Positions 29,418 to 38,931 of a stretch of 64,000 bases of DNA are shown one piece after another. How positions within the stretch are numbered: position 1 is the stretch's first letter; the number at the start of each line of letters is the position of its first letter. The position numbers and the translations under genes are program-made. Below the pieces are notes generated by a model. The model made no database searches and was not told the DNA's origin. It worked only from the letters and a program-made list of their open reading frames with translations. This stretch comes from Loripinus fragilis (Eukaryota; Mollusca; Bivalvia; Lucinida; Lucinidae). The stretch is from the NCBI GenBank assembly GCA_964019695.1, contig CAXHUL010000544.1:186001-250000 (forward strand), written 5' to 3'.

Positions 29418-29748
29418 GGGCCGCGTAGCGCAGTAGGTAACGTGTCTGGCAACAGATTCGAGTCTGACTGCAGATCCAGGGGTCGCGAATTCGATCCCAG
29501 CCCGGTCCCATACTTTCGTGGAGATTGATCAAGAAATAATTACTACAGTCATTCTCCTCCCTTCCGCTGAATCATTCAAGAAGGGTTGTTGTCAGTTACA
29601 AGCGAAAGTATATGCACAAAGTAATTGTTAACTGCTTATTCAAGCTTGCCCAGGAGAAAGTGTGGCTAGGTGAACTGACCGTCCCGCCATGACCATAGCT
29701 GTTGACTTGACTTGGGACGTAAAGCAAGAAAACAAACAAACAAACAAG
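29418..29748 (+). mobile_element. tRNA-derived SINE (family B), full-length
   Basis: The head CCGCGTAGCGCAGTAGGTAA (A-box like) and GGGGTCGCGAATTCGATCCC (B-box like) are followed by about 200 bp of unrelated body and GGGACGTAAAGC plus a CAAA-rich tail. It sits exactly inside a hairpin-family unit: the host reads AAGCCCACAT before it and ACATTCTGTCAGG after it, so ACAT is duplicated at least. The insertion is younger than the tandem array. Confidence 0.85.
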
Positions 29749-30060
29749 ACATTCTGTCAGGCCTGATCTAGGTCTAAGCTGTTTTGTAAAGGTTATCAGT
29801 AGATGACACTGTCAGGCAAATATATACTTGATAAAATACTACAGTTCAACCTCAAATTCTCATAACTCCATAAGTGCAAAACAGTTTGGATCCAGATCAA
29901 GCTATGTCTTGTTTGGCCTGATCTGGGTCTAAACTGTTTGTTAAATTATCTGAAGATAACTTTGTCAGACAAAGATTATATTAACAACTAACAAAACCTG
30001 AAATTATTATAACCCCATGTGTGTCAAACAGTTTGAACTCAGATCAGGCCAAATCTGGGT
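29749..30060 (+). repeat. GATCAGG hairpin family, tandem about 165-bp unit, right part
   Basis: Continues the unit split by the SINE (ACATTCTGTCAGGCCTGATC), followed by about one and a half further units that end at AACTCAGATCAGGCC. Confidence 0.85.
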
Positions 30061-30594
30061 CAAATGGTTCTGCTACAATGAACAAGATAGCTGTGATAGC
30101 TCTAAATAAGAAATATCTTCCTGAGCCAATGGTCTAAATTCAAAATAATTTCACAGAAATGTCCCTCGTAAATTGACTTAATGGTTCCATTTAGCTACAC
30201 AAGATGGCACAGAGCTCAAAATTAGAAATATCTGCAAATGACATCTTGTCCTGAACCACTGATCCAAATTGGAAAGAATGATACTTTATATATTTTAAGG
30301 TCTTTTTAATACTTCAGTGAAAAGATAGACACTTACCTGTACCTACCAACCTGGAAGGTGACAGCAAACAAAAATTGTTTTAAGGGTGGCCTGAAGAAAA
30401 TTGCCACAATAGCATAAATATTTGTCTCCTGACTTGCTTGCTTGCCCTGAAAGTTAAAAGTAATTTCACAGAATTTTTATTTTAGACCGACTACGGAAAT
30501 TTTCCAAACTAGCATAACCAAACTCACATTTTATCACTTTAATCATTGGGTATCTGAAATGTTTATTTGAATATACGTCTTATTGTTGGGATGT
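30061..30594. other. Unassigned sequence
   Basis: It holds a diverged direct duplication (GATAGCTCTAAATAAGAAAT and GCTCAAAATTAGAAATATCT, about 120 bp apart) and at 30276-30350 the segment shared with 27412. No gene is supported. Confidence 0.45.
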
Positions 30595-31216
30595 TTTTAG
30601 CTCACATGAGCCGTTGGTGATATATTGTTATTTTTGGATGTCTGTCGTCCATCATGCGATGTGCGTCGCCCATCGTGCGATGTGCGTCGTCAATCCTGTG
30701 TCATCAACAATTGTTGCAAAGGACATCTCTTAAATAACTGGCTGGATTTTTACTTAACTTGGCAGGAATGCTCCTTATATAGCCCTCTAATTATTCTGGT
30801 ACGTTGCATATCTAGGTCAAGCAGGCTAAAATTGATTTTCGAGATAACATCTTTAAAATTCTTCTTGACAGAAAACACAAGTTATACAGCCTTGATATTT
30901 GGTATGTAAAATAGTCTAGTGAACCTCTGCCAGGCATGTCTAAATTAATACTACTGATGCCAAAACTTGGGTCCGGCGCCCCAGGGGGTCAATTATTTTA
31001 CATAGGGTTATATTGGCCCTGATATTTAGTATGTAGTATCCCCTATTAGACCTCTATCTAGTTTCTTTAAATTATGCCACTGGAGTTAAAAATGGCCCTG
31101 TCTCGGATGTCGCATCTTTACATAGGCTTACATTAGGACACCATGAAAAAATCATCTTGTCTGAAACCACAAGGCCTAGAGCATCATGCAGGCCCCAACT
31201 GTTCCATCTATAGATA

Positions 31217-31437
31217 AGTCATTCATGTTATTTCTGTCTTGTGTTTGTTATGCTTTCGTGCACATCTGTTTATTGGGCACCTGCTGGGAAAGGGCTGACC
31301 TCTTGGGTCTAGTTTGTGATGTCAAATTGTGAAGTTGTTTTTTTCTCATTGGTGTCCTGGGTCAGGTGTGGTACTTGATTGTATCGGTTCCTGATCTTTT
31401 GCCCTCTTTCTTACTTTAAAAGCCTTAAAGTCTTTAG
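31217..31437 (+). repeat. Interspersed repeat C, copy 1 (partial)
   Basis: TCTTGTGTTTGTTATG, CACCTGCTGGGAAAGGGCTG, ACCTCTTGGGTCTAGTTTGT and TCAGGTGTGGTACTTGATTG occur in order, as at 32237-32560 and 33863-34215. The upstream part (CTATGTGTCTTGATCCACAT) is missing here. Confidence 0.75.
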
Positions 31438-32236
31438 ACCCAAATGTTCTTGTCTGAAACCACAAGCCCTAGAGCCTTGATATCTGGTATGTAGCATCAT
31501 CTAGTGGACCTCTACCAGGCTTGTTCAAATTATGCGAATGGGACCAAAAAATGGGCCCACAGGGTTGACACATGCTTTACATAGGTTTATAGGAAAACAT
31601 GAAAAAATCTTCTTGTCTGAAGCCACAAGACCTAAAACCTTGATATATTGTGTGTAGCATCAACTAGTGAACCTCTACCAGGTTTGTTCAAATTATGCCC
31701 CTGGGACCAAAAATTGGCCCGCTCCAGGGGTCACATGTTTTACATTTGCTTATATAAGGAAAATAATCAAAAATCGTCTTGACTGAAACCACAAGGCCCA
31801 GAGTATTGGTATTTGCTATGTAGCATCATCTAATTGACCTCTACCAAGTTTGTTCAAATAATGACCCTTGGGCTAAGAATGGACCTGCCCTGGGGTTACA
31901 TGATTAACATAGGCCTATATAGGGGAAACATTCAAAAATATTTTTGTCTGAAACCACAAGTCATAGAGCCTTGATACTTGGTATGTAGCATCACCTATTG
32001 GACCTCTACCAAGTTTGCTCTAATTATGCCCATGGGGCCAAAACTGGGCCCACACCAGACGACACATGTTTTACATAGGCTTATAAAGGGGAAAACAAGA
32101 AAACATATTCTTGTCTGAAACCACAAGGCCTAGAGCCTTGATATTTGGTATGTAGCATCATCTAGTAGACCTCTACAGAGTGTTTCAAATTATGCCCCTG
32201 GGGCCAAAAATGGGCCCCCAGGGTCACATGTTTTTT

Positions 32237-32560
32237 TACAAACCAAGCATCTATGTGTCTTAATCCACATCTTAACTGAGTGTAATATTGTCCCAGTGAA
32301 ATCTGTTTAAGCCCTCCAGTAAAATATTTTACTGACTATTCCTAGGCAGTACTTCTTTTGTTAATCATTTTTTTGTCATTCATGTCTTGTGCTTGTCATG
32401 TTTTTGCGTCTGTTCATTGCTGCCTTGTGGTCACCTGCTGGGAAAGGGCTGACCTCTTGGCCCTTGTTTGTGATGTTGTCACATGCCCATGTGGTATCCT
32501 TGGTCAGTTGTGATACTTAATTGTATCAATTCCTGATCTTTGCTGTCTTTCCTACTTATA
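32237..32560 (+). repeat. Interspersed repeat C, copy 2
   Basis: Begins AAACCAAGCATCTATGTGTC, passes AAGCCCTCCAGTAAAATATT, GGCAGTACTTCTTTTGT, CACCTGCTGGGAAAGGGCTG and ends near TCAATTCCTGATCTTTGC. It is inserted in the foldback element. Confidence 0.8.
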
Positions 32561-33526
32561 TTGGAATGCATGAAAAATCTTCTTATTTAATATCAAAGTG
32601 TTGTCAGATCCATCATCAAAGCTGTTTGGTAGTCTGGATGATGTTTTCCAATAACCTTATGAGCAGACATTCTCAGGTGAGCAGCCCAGGGCCATTGGGC
32701 ACTCTTGTACAAAAGGTGGGCCCAATTTTGGTTCCAGGGGCATTATTTGAAGAGACTTGGTAGAGAGCAACTCGATGATGTTACATTCCAAGTATCAATG
32801 CTATAGGCCTTTTGGATTCAGACAAGAAGATTTTTCATGTTCCCCATATATAAGTATTTGCAAAGCATGTGACCATGGGGCTGGCCCATCTTTGGCCCAA
32901 GGGGTATAATTTAAACAAACTTGGAAAAGGTCCATTAGATGATGCTACATACCAAGCATCAAGGCTCTAGGCCTTGGGATTTCAGTATCGAAGATTTTTC
33001 ATGTTTTTCCATTAGAAATGTATGTAAAACATGTGACCTACAGGGCTGGCCCGTTCTTGGCCCCAGGGGTATAGTTTGAACAAACTTGGTAGAGGTTTAC
33101 TAGATGAGGCTACATACCAAATATCAAGTCTAGAGGCCTTGTGGTTTCTCACAAGAAGATGTTTATCTCAAAAATCTATTTTTAGCCTTTGTGACCTGGA
33201 TATGGAATGGACCAGAACTAGATGAACATTAATTAAAGAGAGTCATCTGAAAATCATTCCTGCCGAGTTTGATAAAAATCCAGCCAGTAGTTTAGAAGAT
33301 GTTGTTGACCATGTTGACAGACATCCGATGAATGGATGGACTGACGGATGGACGTATGGCAGACGACAGATATCATACCATCACAATATCTCACCGTGAG
33401 CCTATGGCTCAGGTGAGCTAAAAGGGTTACAATATACCAAAATGTATTCCCTTGTCAACACACAACACATTTTGTTATGGGGCAACACAATGCTTTAGAG
33501 TAACAAAATGTTTGTCTATTCTTCAG

Positions 33527-33632
33527 TGCCCTACAATACATTGGTGCTGTATCCATCGTGTCTGCTCATACCAGTTTGGTGGTCAACCCAATCACAGTTG
33601 GCAACTTTGCTTTCCTCTTTAAGTGCACGCAG
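33527..33632 (+). CDS. Penultimate coding exon of an unidentified gene
   Basis: The exon is bounded by a strong 3' splice site (TTTGTCTATTCTTCAG) and a consensus donor (CAG/GTAGGT). Its 106 bases give one base completing a split codon and then 35 open codons. The peptide begins ALQYIGAVSIVSAHTSLV and ends PITVGNFAFLFKCTQ. The middle is uncharged and hydrophobic enough for a membrane segment. It ends on a codon boundary and joins in frame to the exon at 34282. Earlier exons must lie upstream, beyond or between the repeats from 28930 to 33423, and I could not find them. I do not recognise the family; a small multi-pass membrane protein is one possibility, which is inference. Confidence 0.72.
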
Positions 33633-33862
33633 GTAGGTCCGACTTCAGACTCTATGATGGTTCCGACTTAAAGACTTATCTATTGATGTGATGGTAGGAG
33701 CCTAATGCTTTGGCTGTTTGTCGGGCCCATGGGGTATACCTGTTGGATTTCTTTTACTCCAGTATTCAGTTTTATTTACTGTTGAGTCCTTATCTTTGCT
33801 TTATCTCCTTGTTATATCTTGATTTATATGTTCTAGGAGATGATGCATTGATAAGTTAGGGG

Positions 33863-34215
33863 TCTTTCATGCAAACCAAACATCTATGTGTCTTGATCCA
33901 CATCTGAATTAAGGGTGAGGCTGGCGCCGTTAAACTGGTTTAAGCCCTTCAGTAAAATGTTTTACTGACCGTTTTAAGGCAGTACTTCTTTTGTGGATCT
34001 TTTATATTTTTGTTCTGTCTCGTGTTTGCTATGTCTTTGTGCGCGTCTGTTTATATGTGCTTTGTGGTCACCTGCTGGGAAAGGGCTGACCTCTTGGCTC
34101 TCGTTTGTGGTGTCTAACTGTGAGTTTGTAACTTTCCCTTTGGTAACCTGGGTCAGGTGTGGTACTTTATTGTATCGATTCCTGATCTTTGCACCCTTAC
34201 TTACTTTTAAAAATT
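33863..34215 (+). repeat. Interspersed repeat C, copy 3 (intronic)
   Basis: The fullest copy: AAACCAAACATCTATGTGTC, AAGCCCTTCAGTAAAATGTT, AAGGCAGTACTTCTTTTGT, CACCTGCTGGGAAAGGGCTG, ACCTCTTGGCTCTCGTTTGT, TCAGGTGTGGTACTTTATTG, CGATTCCTGATCTTTGC. A 78-codon frame across it (33993-34229) is interrupted in the other copies, so coding is not supported. Confidence 0.8.
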
Positions 34216-34281
34216 TTAATATGTTATGAATTTTGTTTCTCCTGTTTAATACTTATATGTTGTTGTTTTCTTTCTTTGTAG

Positions 34282-34380
34282 TGGGGAAGGAGACATAACT
34301 GGAACAGTGAAAACATATCACACATTTTATGGACAGCTAGAAGATATCTAAGATCTCTTGTACCCAGAGGAGAATTCTGA
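34282..34380 (+). CDS. Last coding exon of the same gene
   Basis: A pyrimidine-rich tract and acceptor (TTTTCTTTCTTTGTAG) precede the exon. It joins in phase 0 to the previous exon and gives 32 codons and a TGA at 34378-34380. The peptide starts WGRRHNWNSENISHILW and ends RYLRSLVPRGEF, a basic tail that would sit on one side of a membrane if the preceding segment spans it. The combined C-terminal 67 residues have no stop. The intron between (33633-34281) contains a copy of interspersed repeat C. Splicing signals on all three sides, phase agreement and a poly-A signal 84 bases after the stop together make this the only convincing host gene in the window. Confidence 0.75.
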   Translation, partial: WGRRHNWNSENISHILWTARRYLRSLVPRGEF

Positions 34381-34490
34381 AGATTGCCACTGCTACTCAG
34401 CATACTCTTGGAAATGACAAAGATCTGTCTATGAATGCTTGCACACACTTATTTGTGGATTGAAATAAAATCATTGTAAAAAGATGGCCT
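34381..34490 (+). other. 3' UTR of the gene ending at 34380
   Basis: Sequence between the stop codon and about 20 bases past the AATAAA hexamer. Confidence 0.6.
34464..34469 (+). promoter_or_regulatory. Polyadenylation signal AATAAA
   Basis: AATAAA lies 84 bases after the stop codon of the preceding exon, a usual distance for an animal mRNA. Confidence 0.65.
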
Positions 34491-35384
34491 TGAAAATGAC
34501 GCAAAAGAGATCTGTGAAAATTTAAGTGCGTACCTTGCAATAATGCTCATGTCAGAGAAACCACAGTGCCCACATATTGTTCTATTCATCCATCAATTTG
34601 AAAACATTGGGAAAGTATTTTGGTATCAGTAGAACTGTCTCAGTGACACACGATATCTGGGTGAAGAGAAACGTAACACCAATAGCCACTGGAACAGGCT
34701 ATTTGCTGTGTTCCATCTATCCACAAATGAATATAAAACAGACAGTATGTAAATCTTTACTGTAGATGGACATGTGGAATTAAAAGGGTTGTACTCAGTT
34801 CAACATCATTCAGTATGGGTTTTAACATCAAATGTATCCATACATATAGTTATTGTCAGTCTGCAAAACTATCTTCAGGAGTCAGGAAGGGCAGGAAGAG
34901 ACCACAATGTTAGATGCATTGCTATGCCACAATGTTAAATGCAATGTAATGCTATATACAAGCATCCTCAACCAAAACATGCCAAAAGAGATGAAAAACT
35001 ATTCTTGGGAGTATTTTGTAGATTTCTTGTTATTTTAAGCCTTTCTCGTTAACAGCTGTGTCTGAAAAACATGTACATGACTGTGATTACTTTTGCCCTC
35101 TTGACTGTCTCAGTTCGTGTTTTTACACTATAATCGGTAGATCTAGCTGTGAAATGGTTAACTCAGCAATTAAATCGCCTAAGACACTGTGTCGCAGATT
35201 CTGCCAACAACTAAGTATGTGTATTTTTTTTAATGGGGGTATAATTGATGAGACTATGAGGAGACAACCTTCAGCTATTTATTCTTGAAGAGAATGACTT
35301 ATAAAAAACATTACTAGAGACTGGCACTATTTTTTTTGTCTCTGGTAAAACTTTTTGAAATTTTTAAGATGCCTTTTACCTCAA
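34491..35384. other. Unassigned sequence; possible longer 3' UTR
   Basis: Base composition is less AT-rich than the surroundings and no repeat is recognised, so a longer alternative 3' UTR is possible. Frames of 60-76 codons here have no recognisable domains. Confidence 0.4.
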
Positions 35385-35560
35385 CTGATGTCCGTCATCC
35401 ATCAGTCTGTCTGTCTGTTCGATGTCTGTCAACAACTTCCTTTACACAACATCTATTCCTAAACCACCTGGGATTTTCGATCCCATACAGTTATTGAAAG
35501 CTATAACGGTTTAGGCGTTTCCCTTTATGTGATTGCCATAAATTGTTTGTGGAATAGTAC
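35385..35560 (+). repeat. Foldback-family fragment (TGTCCGTCATCCATC)
   Basis: ATGTCCGTCATCCATCAGTC, TGTCAACAACTTCC and ACACAACATCTATTCC have the order seen just inside the ends of the foldback element at 30595 (GTCTGTCGTCCATC, GTCATCAACAATTGTTGC). It lacks a partner arm. Confidence 0.5.
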
Positions 35561-35600
35561 ACTTATGGTATATAATACTATTTTAATCAAGTGGTTTGGT

Positions 35601-35612
35601 AAACATTATTGT
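35601..35612 (+). other. SINE target-site duplication (left)
   Basis: AAACATTATTGT, identical to 35747-35758. Confidence 0.85.
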
Positions 35613-35746
35613 TTGAAGAGCCGGGTGCCTCAGTAGTAGAGTGCTGAACTTGAGATCGGAGGTGTTGCCTGTTTGAGATTCACAGGAGGCTCTGCGTTCA
35701 ACCAAGGAAGACCCTTCCTGACATAACTGAAAAATCAAATCAAACA
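35613..35746 (+). mobile_element. SINE (family A), diverged copy
   Basis: Head GCCTCAGTAGTAGAGTGC, B-box-like GTTTGAGATTCACAGG, and tail AATCAAATCAAACA. It is flanked by a perfect 12-bp target duplication, AAACATTATTGT. Confidence 0.85.
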
Positions 35747-35758
35747 AAACATTATTGT
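35747..35758 (+). other. SINE target-site duplication (right)
   Basis: AAACATTATTGT, identical to 35601-35612; its first bases overlap the SINE's A-rich tail. Confidence 0.85.
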
Positions 35759-35931
35759 CATTGTCTTAAATTACCTAAACAGAAATCTGTTGATAGTTTT
35801 AGATGACATTGTTGGAGTTATCCAAACCAGGTATATTGCAAATCGTACAAATATCAGTAAAATCGCCCTGAATGGGCTTACATAAGTAGTATGTCATTGG
35901 GCACTGAAGCAGAAAGTTATGGGTTCGAGTA

Positions 35932-36117
35932 CACTAGGGGATCTTTTGTGATAACTTTTTGTCTGTGTCAATGTCTGAATATATATGTAGCTTGAAAGGT
36001 CAAGAATTTCACATTTTTCATGCTGTTGCATAAAAGTGAATCTGCCAGCTTGATGTGTGCCACTTTACAAAAAGACCAGTGACGCAGACAAAAACATTCA
36101 CAAAAGATCCCCTAGTG
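35932..36117. mobile_element. 186-bp MITE, TIR CACTAGGGGATCTTTTGTGA
   Basis: Terminal inverted repeats match perfectly over 20 bases and then imperfectly through TTTTTGTCTG(T/C)GTCA, about 40 bases in all. The interior is short and has no frame. Confidence 0.85.
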
Positions 36118-36188
36118 AAGGCATTTTCACTTATACGAGCCGATGAGTTGATTTTTCGAGCCCTGAATCATTTAAGAAATGAATTAAA

Positions 36189-36313
36189 TTTTTGGAATGT
36201 TCATGGAATCATGAATACTTTGGGTCTCTGAAAAGTAAGTGAAGCCCGAAGTGCTTCACGTTAACTTTGCAAGAGACCCAAAGCATTCATGATTCCATGA
36301 ACAGACCAAAAAA
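36189..36313. repeat. 125-bp near-perfect palindrome
   Basis: TGTTCATGGAATCATGAATA and CTTTGGGTCTCT on the left pair with AGAGACCCAAAGCATTCATG and ATTCCATGAACA on the right; the centre GTGAAGCCCGAAGTGCTTCAC is itself palindromic (shown here as its two halves GTGAAGCCCG and AAGTGCTTCAC). Confidence 0.85.
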
Positions 36314-37083
36314 TCAATTTGTTGCTTATATTTACATTTTATTATAAATATCTAAAATACAAAAAATATTTATAATTTAGTAACAGAACAGTTTTGTATT
36401 TAATATGTAATTGTACTAACGGTTTTGTCGGAGTGTAAAACGAAACAGAGGAACAGCTAGCGTGAACATGGACAGCCAATGGAGCAAATAAGAGGCTTGT
36501 TTTGCACGTGGTACTTGGTAGTGGTTCGCTGTCAGTCACAACACCAGTGTCACTTCTGGCAAATGAGTTTGGAGTTCTAAGCGTTTTGCATGGGCAAATG
36601 AGCTTAGCAGCTGTCAATCAAATTTGTGTCATTCATGAGGCTATGAAGGGTTGCAAAAAATCTAAAGATTCATTAAAGGCTTGTTTCAAAAATGTAAATA
36701 TACTGGTATATGTGCATAAATGCTTTGTTGAGCAGAAATGTAGATAAACACCATAATAATAACGAGTCTCACTTTATTGTAGCATAAACACGCTCAAATA
36801 TAAATGCTAATCATTCGCAACAAAAAATATAAATTGATCCAGGTAATGGGTACTTTATAGAAGTATATAATTATCACATACTGCTTTCACCATTGTTTCA
36901 TGTTTTTATGAAAATTAGTAAAGTCCTTTTTCATGCAATTTGTGAACCCAAAGTATTGAGTAAACTTGTTTAATTTTTCTATGCAAGAAATTTAAAATGA
37001 AATCATGTAGTATGTTGATCTTTTTTCAATATTTTAAAATTAAATTTTCAAAAATTCTTTTAGCGATACTATCAAAGTACCAA
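36314..37083. other. Unassigned sequence with one GC-richer island
   Basis: 36430-36620 is less AT-rich than its surroundings and is open on both strands (81 codons plus, 91 codons minus). Neither product has a recognisable domain and no splice sites frame it, so it is not called a gene. Confidence 0.4.
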
Positions 37084-37322
37084 GTTGGTCTCACAGTTTG
37101 AATCCATTTCAGGCTCAGCATTCTGTCAGCTGATCTAGGTTAAAGAGTAAATTAGTATGTTCAGAAAACTGTTTTCAAAGGGATGTCTGGCATTAGATGT
37201 TTCAATCGTATATTTTCTTCCTTCCTTACATTTACAAATATTTGTTATGAGAACTGAAACGCTGACTGATACTTAACTCTTTGAATACTGGGTATTTTTT
37301 CATGATTTTGTCATCTTTAGAT
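37084..37322 (+). repeat. Segment duplicated from 1-228
   Basis: See 1-228. The copy carries a short insertion (AAAGAGTAAATTAGTATG) inside the hairpin that is not present in the first copy. Confidence 0.75.
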
Positions 37323-37462
37323 ATTTGACAATGTTATTTCTTTTCTTCAAAATATTTTTTCAGGAATAAAATGTCAAACAGTTTGGATCTAAATAGGGCC
37401 TGATGTTCTGTTAGGCCTGATCTGGGTTCAAAATGTTTGCAAAGATCCCCAGCAGACAACAA
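37323..37462. mobile_element. Hairpin-family MITE
   Basis: CTTTTCTTCAAAATATTTTT, GTCAAACAGTTTGGATCTAA, TTAGGCCTGATCTGGGTTC and the end CCCAGCAGACAACA follow the family order; the left terminal motif is decayed. Confidence 0.65.
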
Positions 37463-37899
37463 AAATTGACCAGCTGGCAGAGTTAAACTGTGATTAACAA
37501 ATATGTGTTAAGATGTGGACATTTCTTTGTGAAATAATGCTTGGGTTTTGAAGGCTTAACAGTAGTGGTAGGATCATGCTGGTGGAGTTTGCTCGTTAAC
37601 CATATCTACTATAGTTACTCTTCAGACTGTCAGCATTGCTCCCCAGAAAAACAGTCCAAAAATCACAGCCATTGATACAAAACATATAGAATTCCGGCAA
37701 TTCTTAGTTCGCATTGGAAGACAAAAACCAATCAACTACAGATTTGGTTTGATTTGTCTAGTGAAAACAGACATGCTCAGTACCCAAAACCAGAGTAAAG
37801 TTTATTGCTTCTATGGTCAAACTAAAGAGACTAAATTATAGTATAACCAACGCATGAACTAGGCCTCTATTAAGCTTTTATTTGGTGAGTGAAATAATT
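37463..37899. other. Unassigned AT-rich sequence
   Basis: No gene or repeat was recognised. Confidence 0.4.
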
Positions 37900-38110
37900 T
37901 TTGTTTGAGAAAGATTATCAACTGTTTGTTAAGATGCTTGTACTTTAATTTCATTTTTATATTGTTTTGGTTTAAGATAGCCTAACCAATGTTTATGAGA
38001 TAAAGAACTTCCTTTCACAAACACTTGTTAGTAAAAGAAAAACTTTACAAGTATTTGTTAAGAGGAAGAGTGATTTTATTTTTAAAACAAACTCTTGTTT
38101 ATAAAAGAGT
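37900..38110. repeat. TTAACAAGT palindrome relics, left edge
   Basis: ACACTTGTTAG, TTACAAGTATTTGTTAAG and AAACAAACTCTTGTTTA-like copies of the palindrome are present but sparse. The array proper resumes at 42090, after the insertions between. Confidence 0.5.
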
Positions 38111-38415
38111 GCTTGATTTAGGAAAGCCTGGTCTTTCTTGTCCCCAGGGAAAAGACAGACCACAGAGTAAAATGTTTTCGCTACAACAGGTTATTTGCAT
38201 GACTTTTGTAATGGTTTTGTAATTTTATTGTGTGTTTTATATTAATTAGAATAAATAAGATTTGTACAAAGTTTCATTGAAGTTGAAAGGGGTGAAAATC
38301 AATTATTTTAGGTTTACGTTATAACATATTGTGAAGGGGGACACTTTACCCTGAGATAAAGTGCCCCTCCTTCTTCATGTTATCAGCATTGTTATAAGTT
38401 TTTTTTTTCTTTTTT

Positions 38416-38419
38416 TTAA
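38416..38419 (+). other. TTAA target site (left)
   Basis: TTAA directly before the AGGGGACAGC end; matched at 38928-38931. Confidence 0.75.
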
Positions 38420-38927
38420 AGGGGACAGCAACCCTGATGATTACAATGTTTTATATGAAATATCTTAATAAACCATGAATTTTGATGCCAGTTTCGTCTA
38501 AATCGGTTGAAAAATGTGGAAGTTATGGGCGTTTGAATATTTGCAATTGGACTGTAATGATTGCGGCCATATTGTAGGCTTAGTGACGTCACTCAGCCTA
38601 ATCAAATATGCGTAATGAAAATGAAAGACAAACGAATGGATTGGTTACATTTATCTTTAATGAAACATTTTCCTTGTGTATAAAGCTACATATCTGCTGA
38701 AACACAGATGATGTGGTAGTAGTTATAGCTAAAAATTAAGCAGCTGACGAAATTTTGTAAACTAATTAAATATTCAAAATGGCGGCTACATGTTGGCCAT
38801 ATTGAATTTTTTAAATGCCCATAACTTGCCCATTTTTCAACCGATTTTGATGATACTTGTATCAAAAATCATGGTTCATAGAGCTCTTTCAGATAAAACA
38901 TACTTATCATTAGGGTTGCTGTCCCCT
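38420..38927. mobile_element. piggyBac-like MITE, 508 bp
   Basis: The ends AGGGGACAGCAACCCTGATG and the inverted ATCATTAGGGTTGCTGTCC pair, and similarity continues for about 150 bases (for example AATCGGTTGAAAAATG, AGTTATGGGC, GGCCATATTG). TTAA is duplicated on both sides, the hallmark of piggyBac-type insertion (family knowledge). There is no transposase frame. It interrupts the foldback composite. Confidence 0.85.
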
Positions 38928-38931
38928 TTAA
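38928..38931 (+). other. TTAA target site (right)
   Basis: TTAA directly after the GCTGTCCCCT end. Confidence 0.75.

Larger units (their letters stand above)
30595..33423. mobile_element. Foldback element, TTTTAGCTCAC ends, 2.8 kb
   Basis: Left end TTTTAGCTCACATGAGCC and right end GGCTCAGGTGAGCTAAAA pair; just inside, GTCTGTCGTCCATC-type text pairs as well, followed by the matching GGCTGGATTTTTA and GGCAGGAATG blocks. Between the arms is a diverged tandem unit of about 150-167 bp: CTTGTCTGAAACCACAAGGC, CCTTGATATTTGGTATGTAG, CATCATCTAGTGGACCTCTA, AATTATGCCCCTGGG, CACATGTTTTACATAGG. The direction is forward to about 32550 and inverted from about 32690. Two copies of another repeat (31217, 32237) are embedded. 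It lies in the intron upstream of the exon at 33527 if that gene extends this far. No transposase frame. Confidence 0.85.

Noticed and set aside
33993..34229. 78-codon frame next to the gene's last exon
   Set aside because: It lies wholly in interspersed repeat C, whose other copies at 31217 and 32237 do not keep the frame.
36342..36747. Possible exon: overlapping 81-codon (plus) and 91-codon (minus) frames in a GC-richer island
   Set aside because: No recognisable domain, both strands are open, and no convincing splice sites bound the island.
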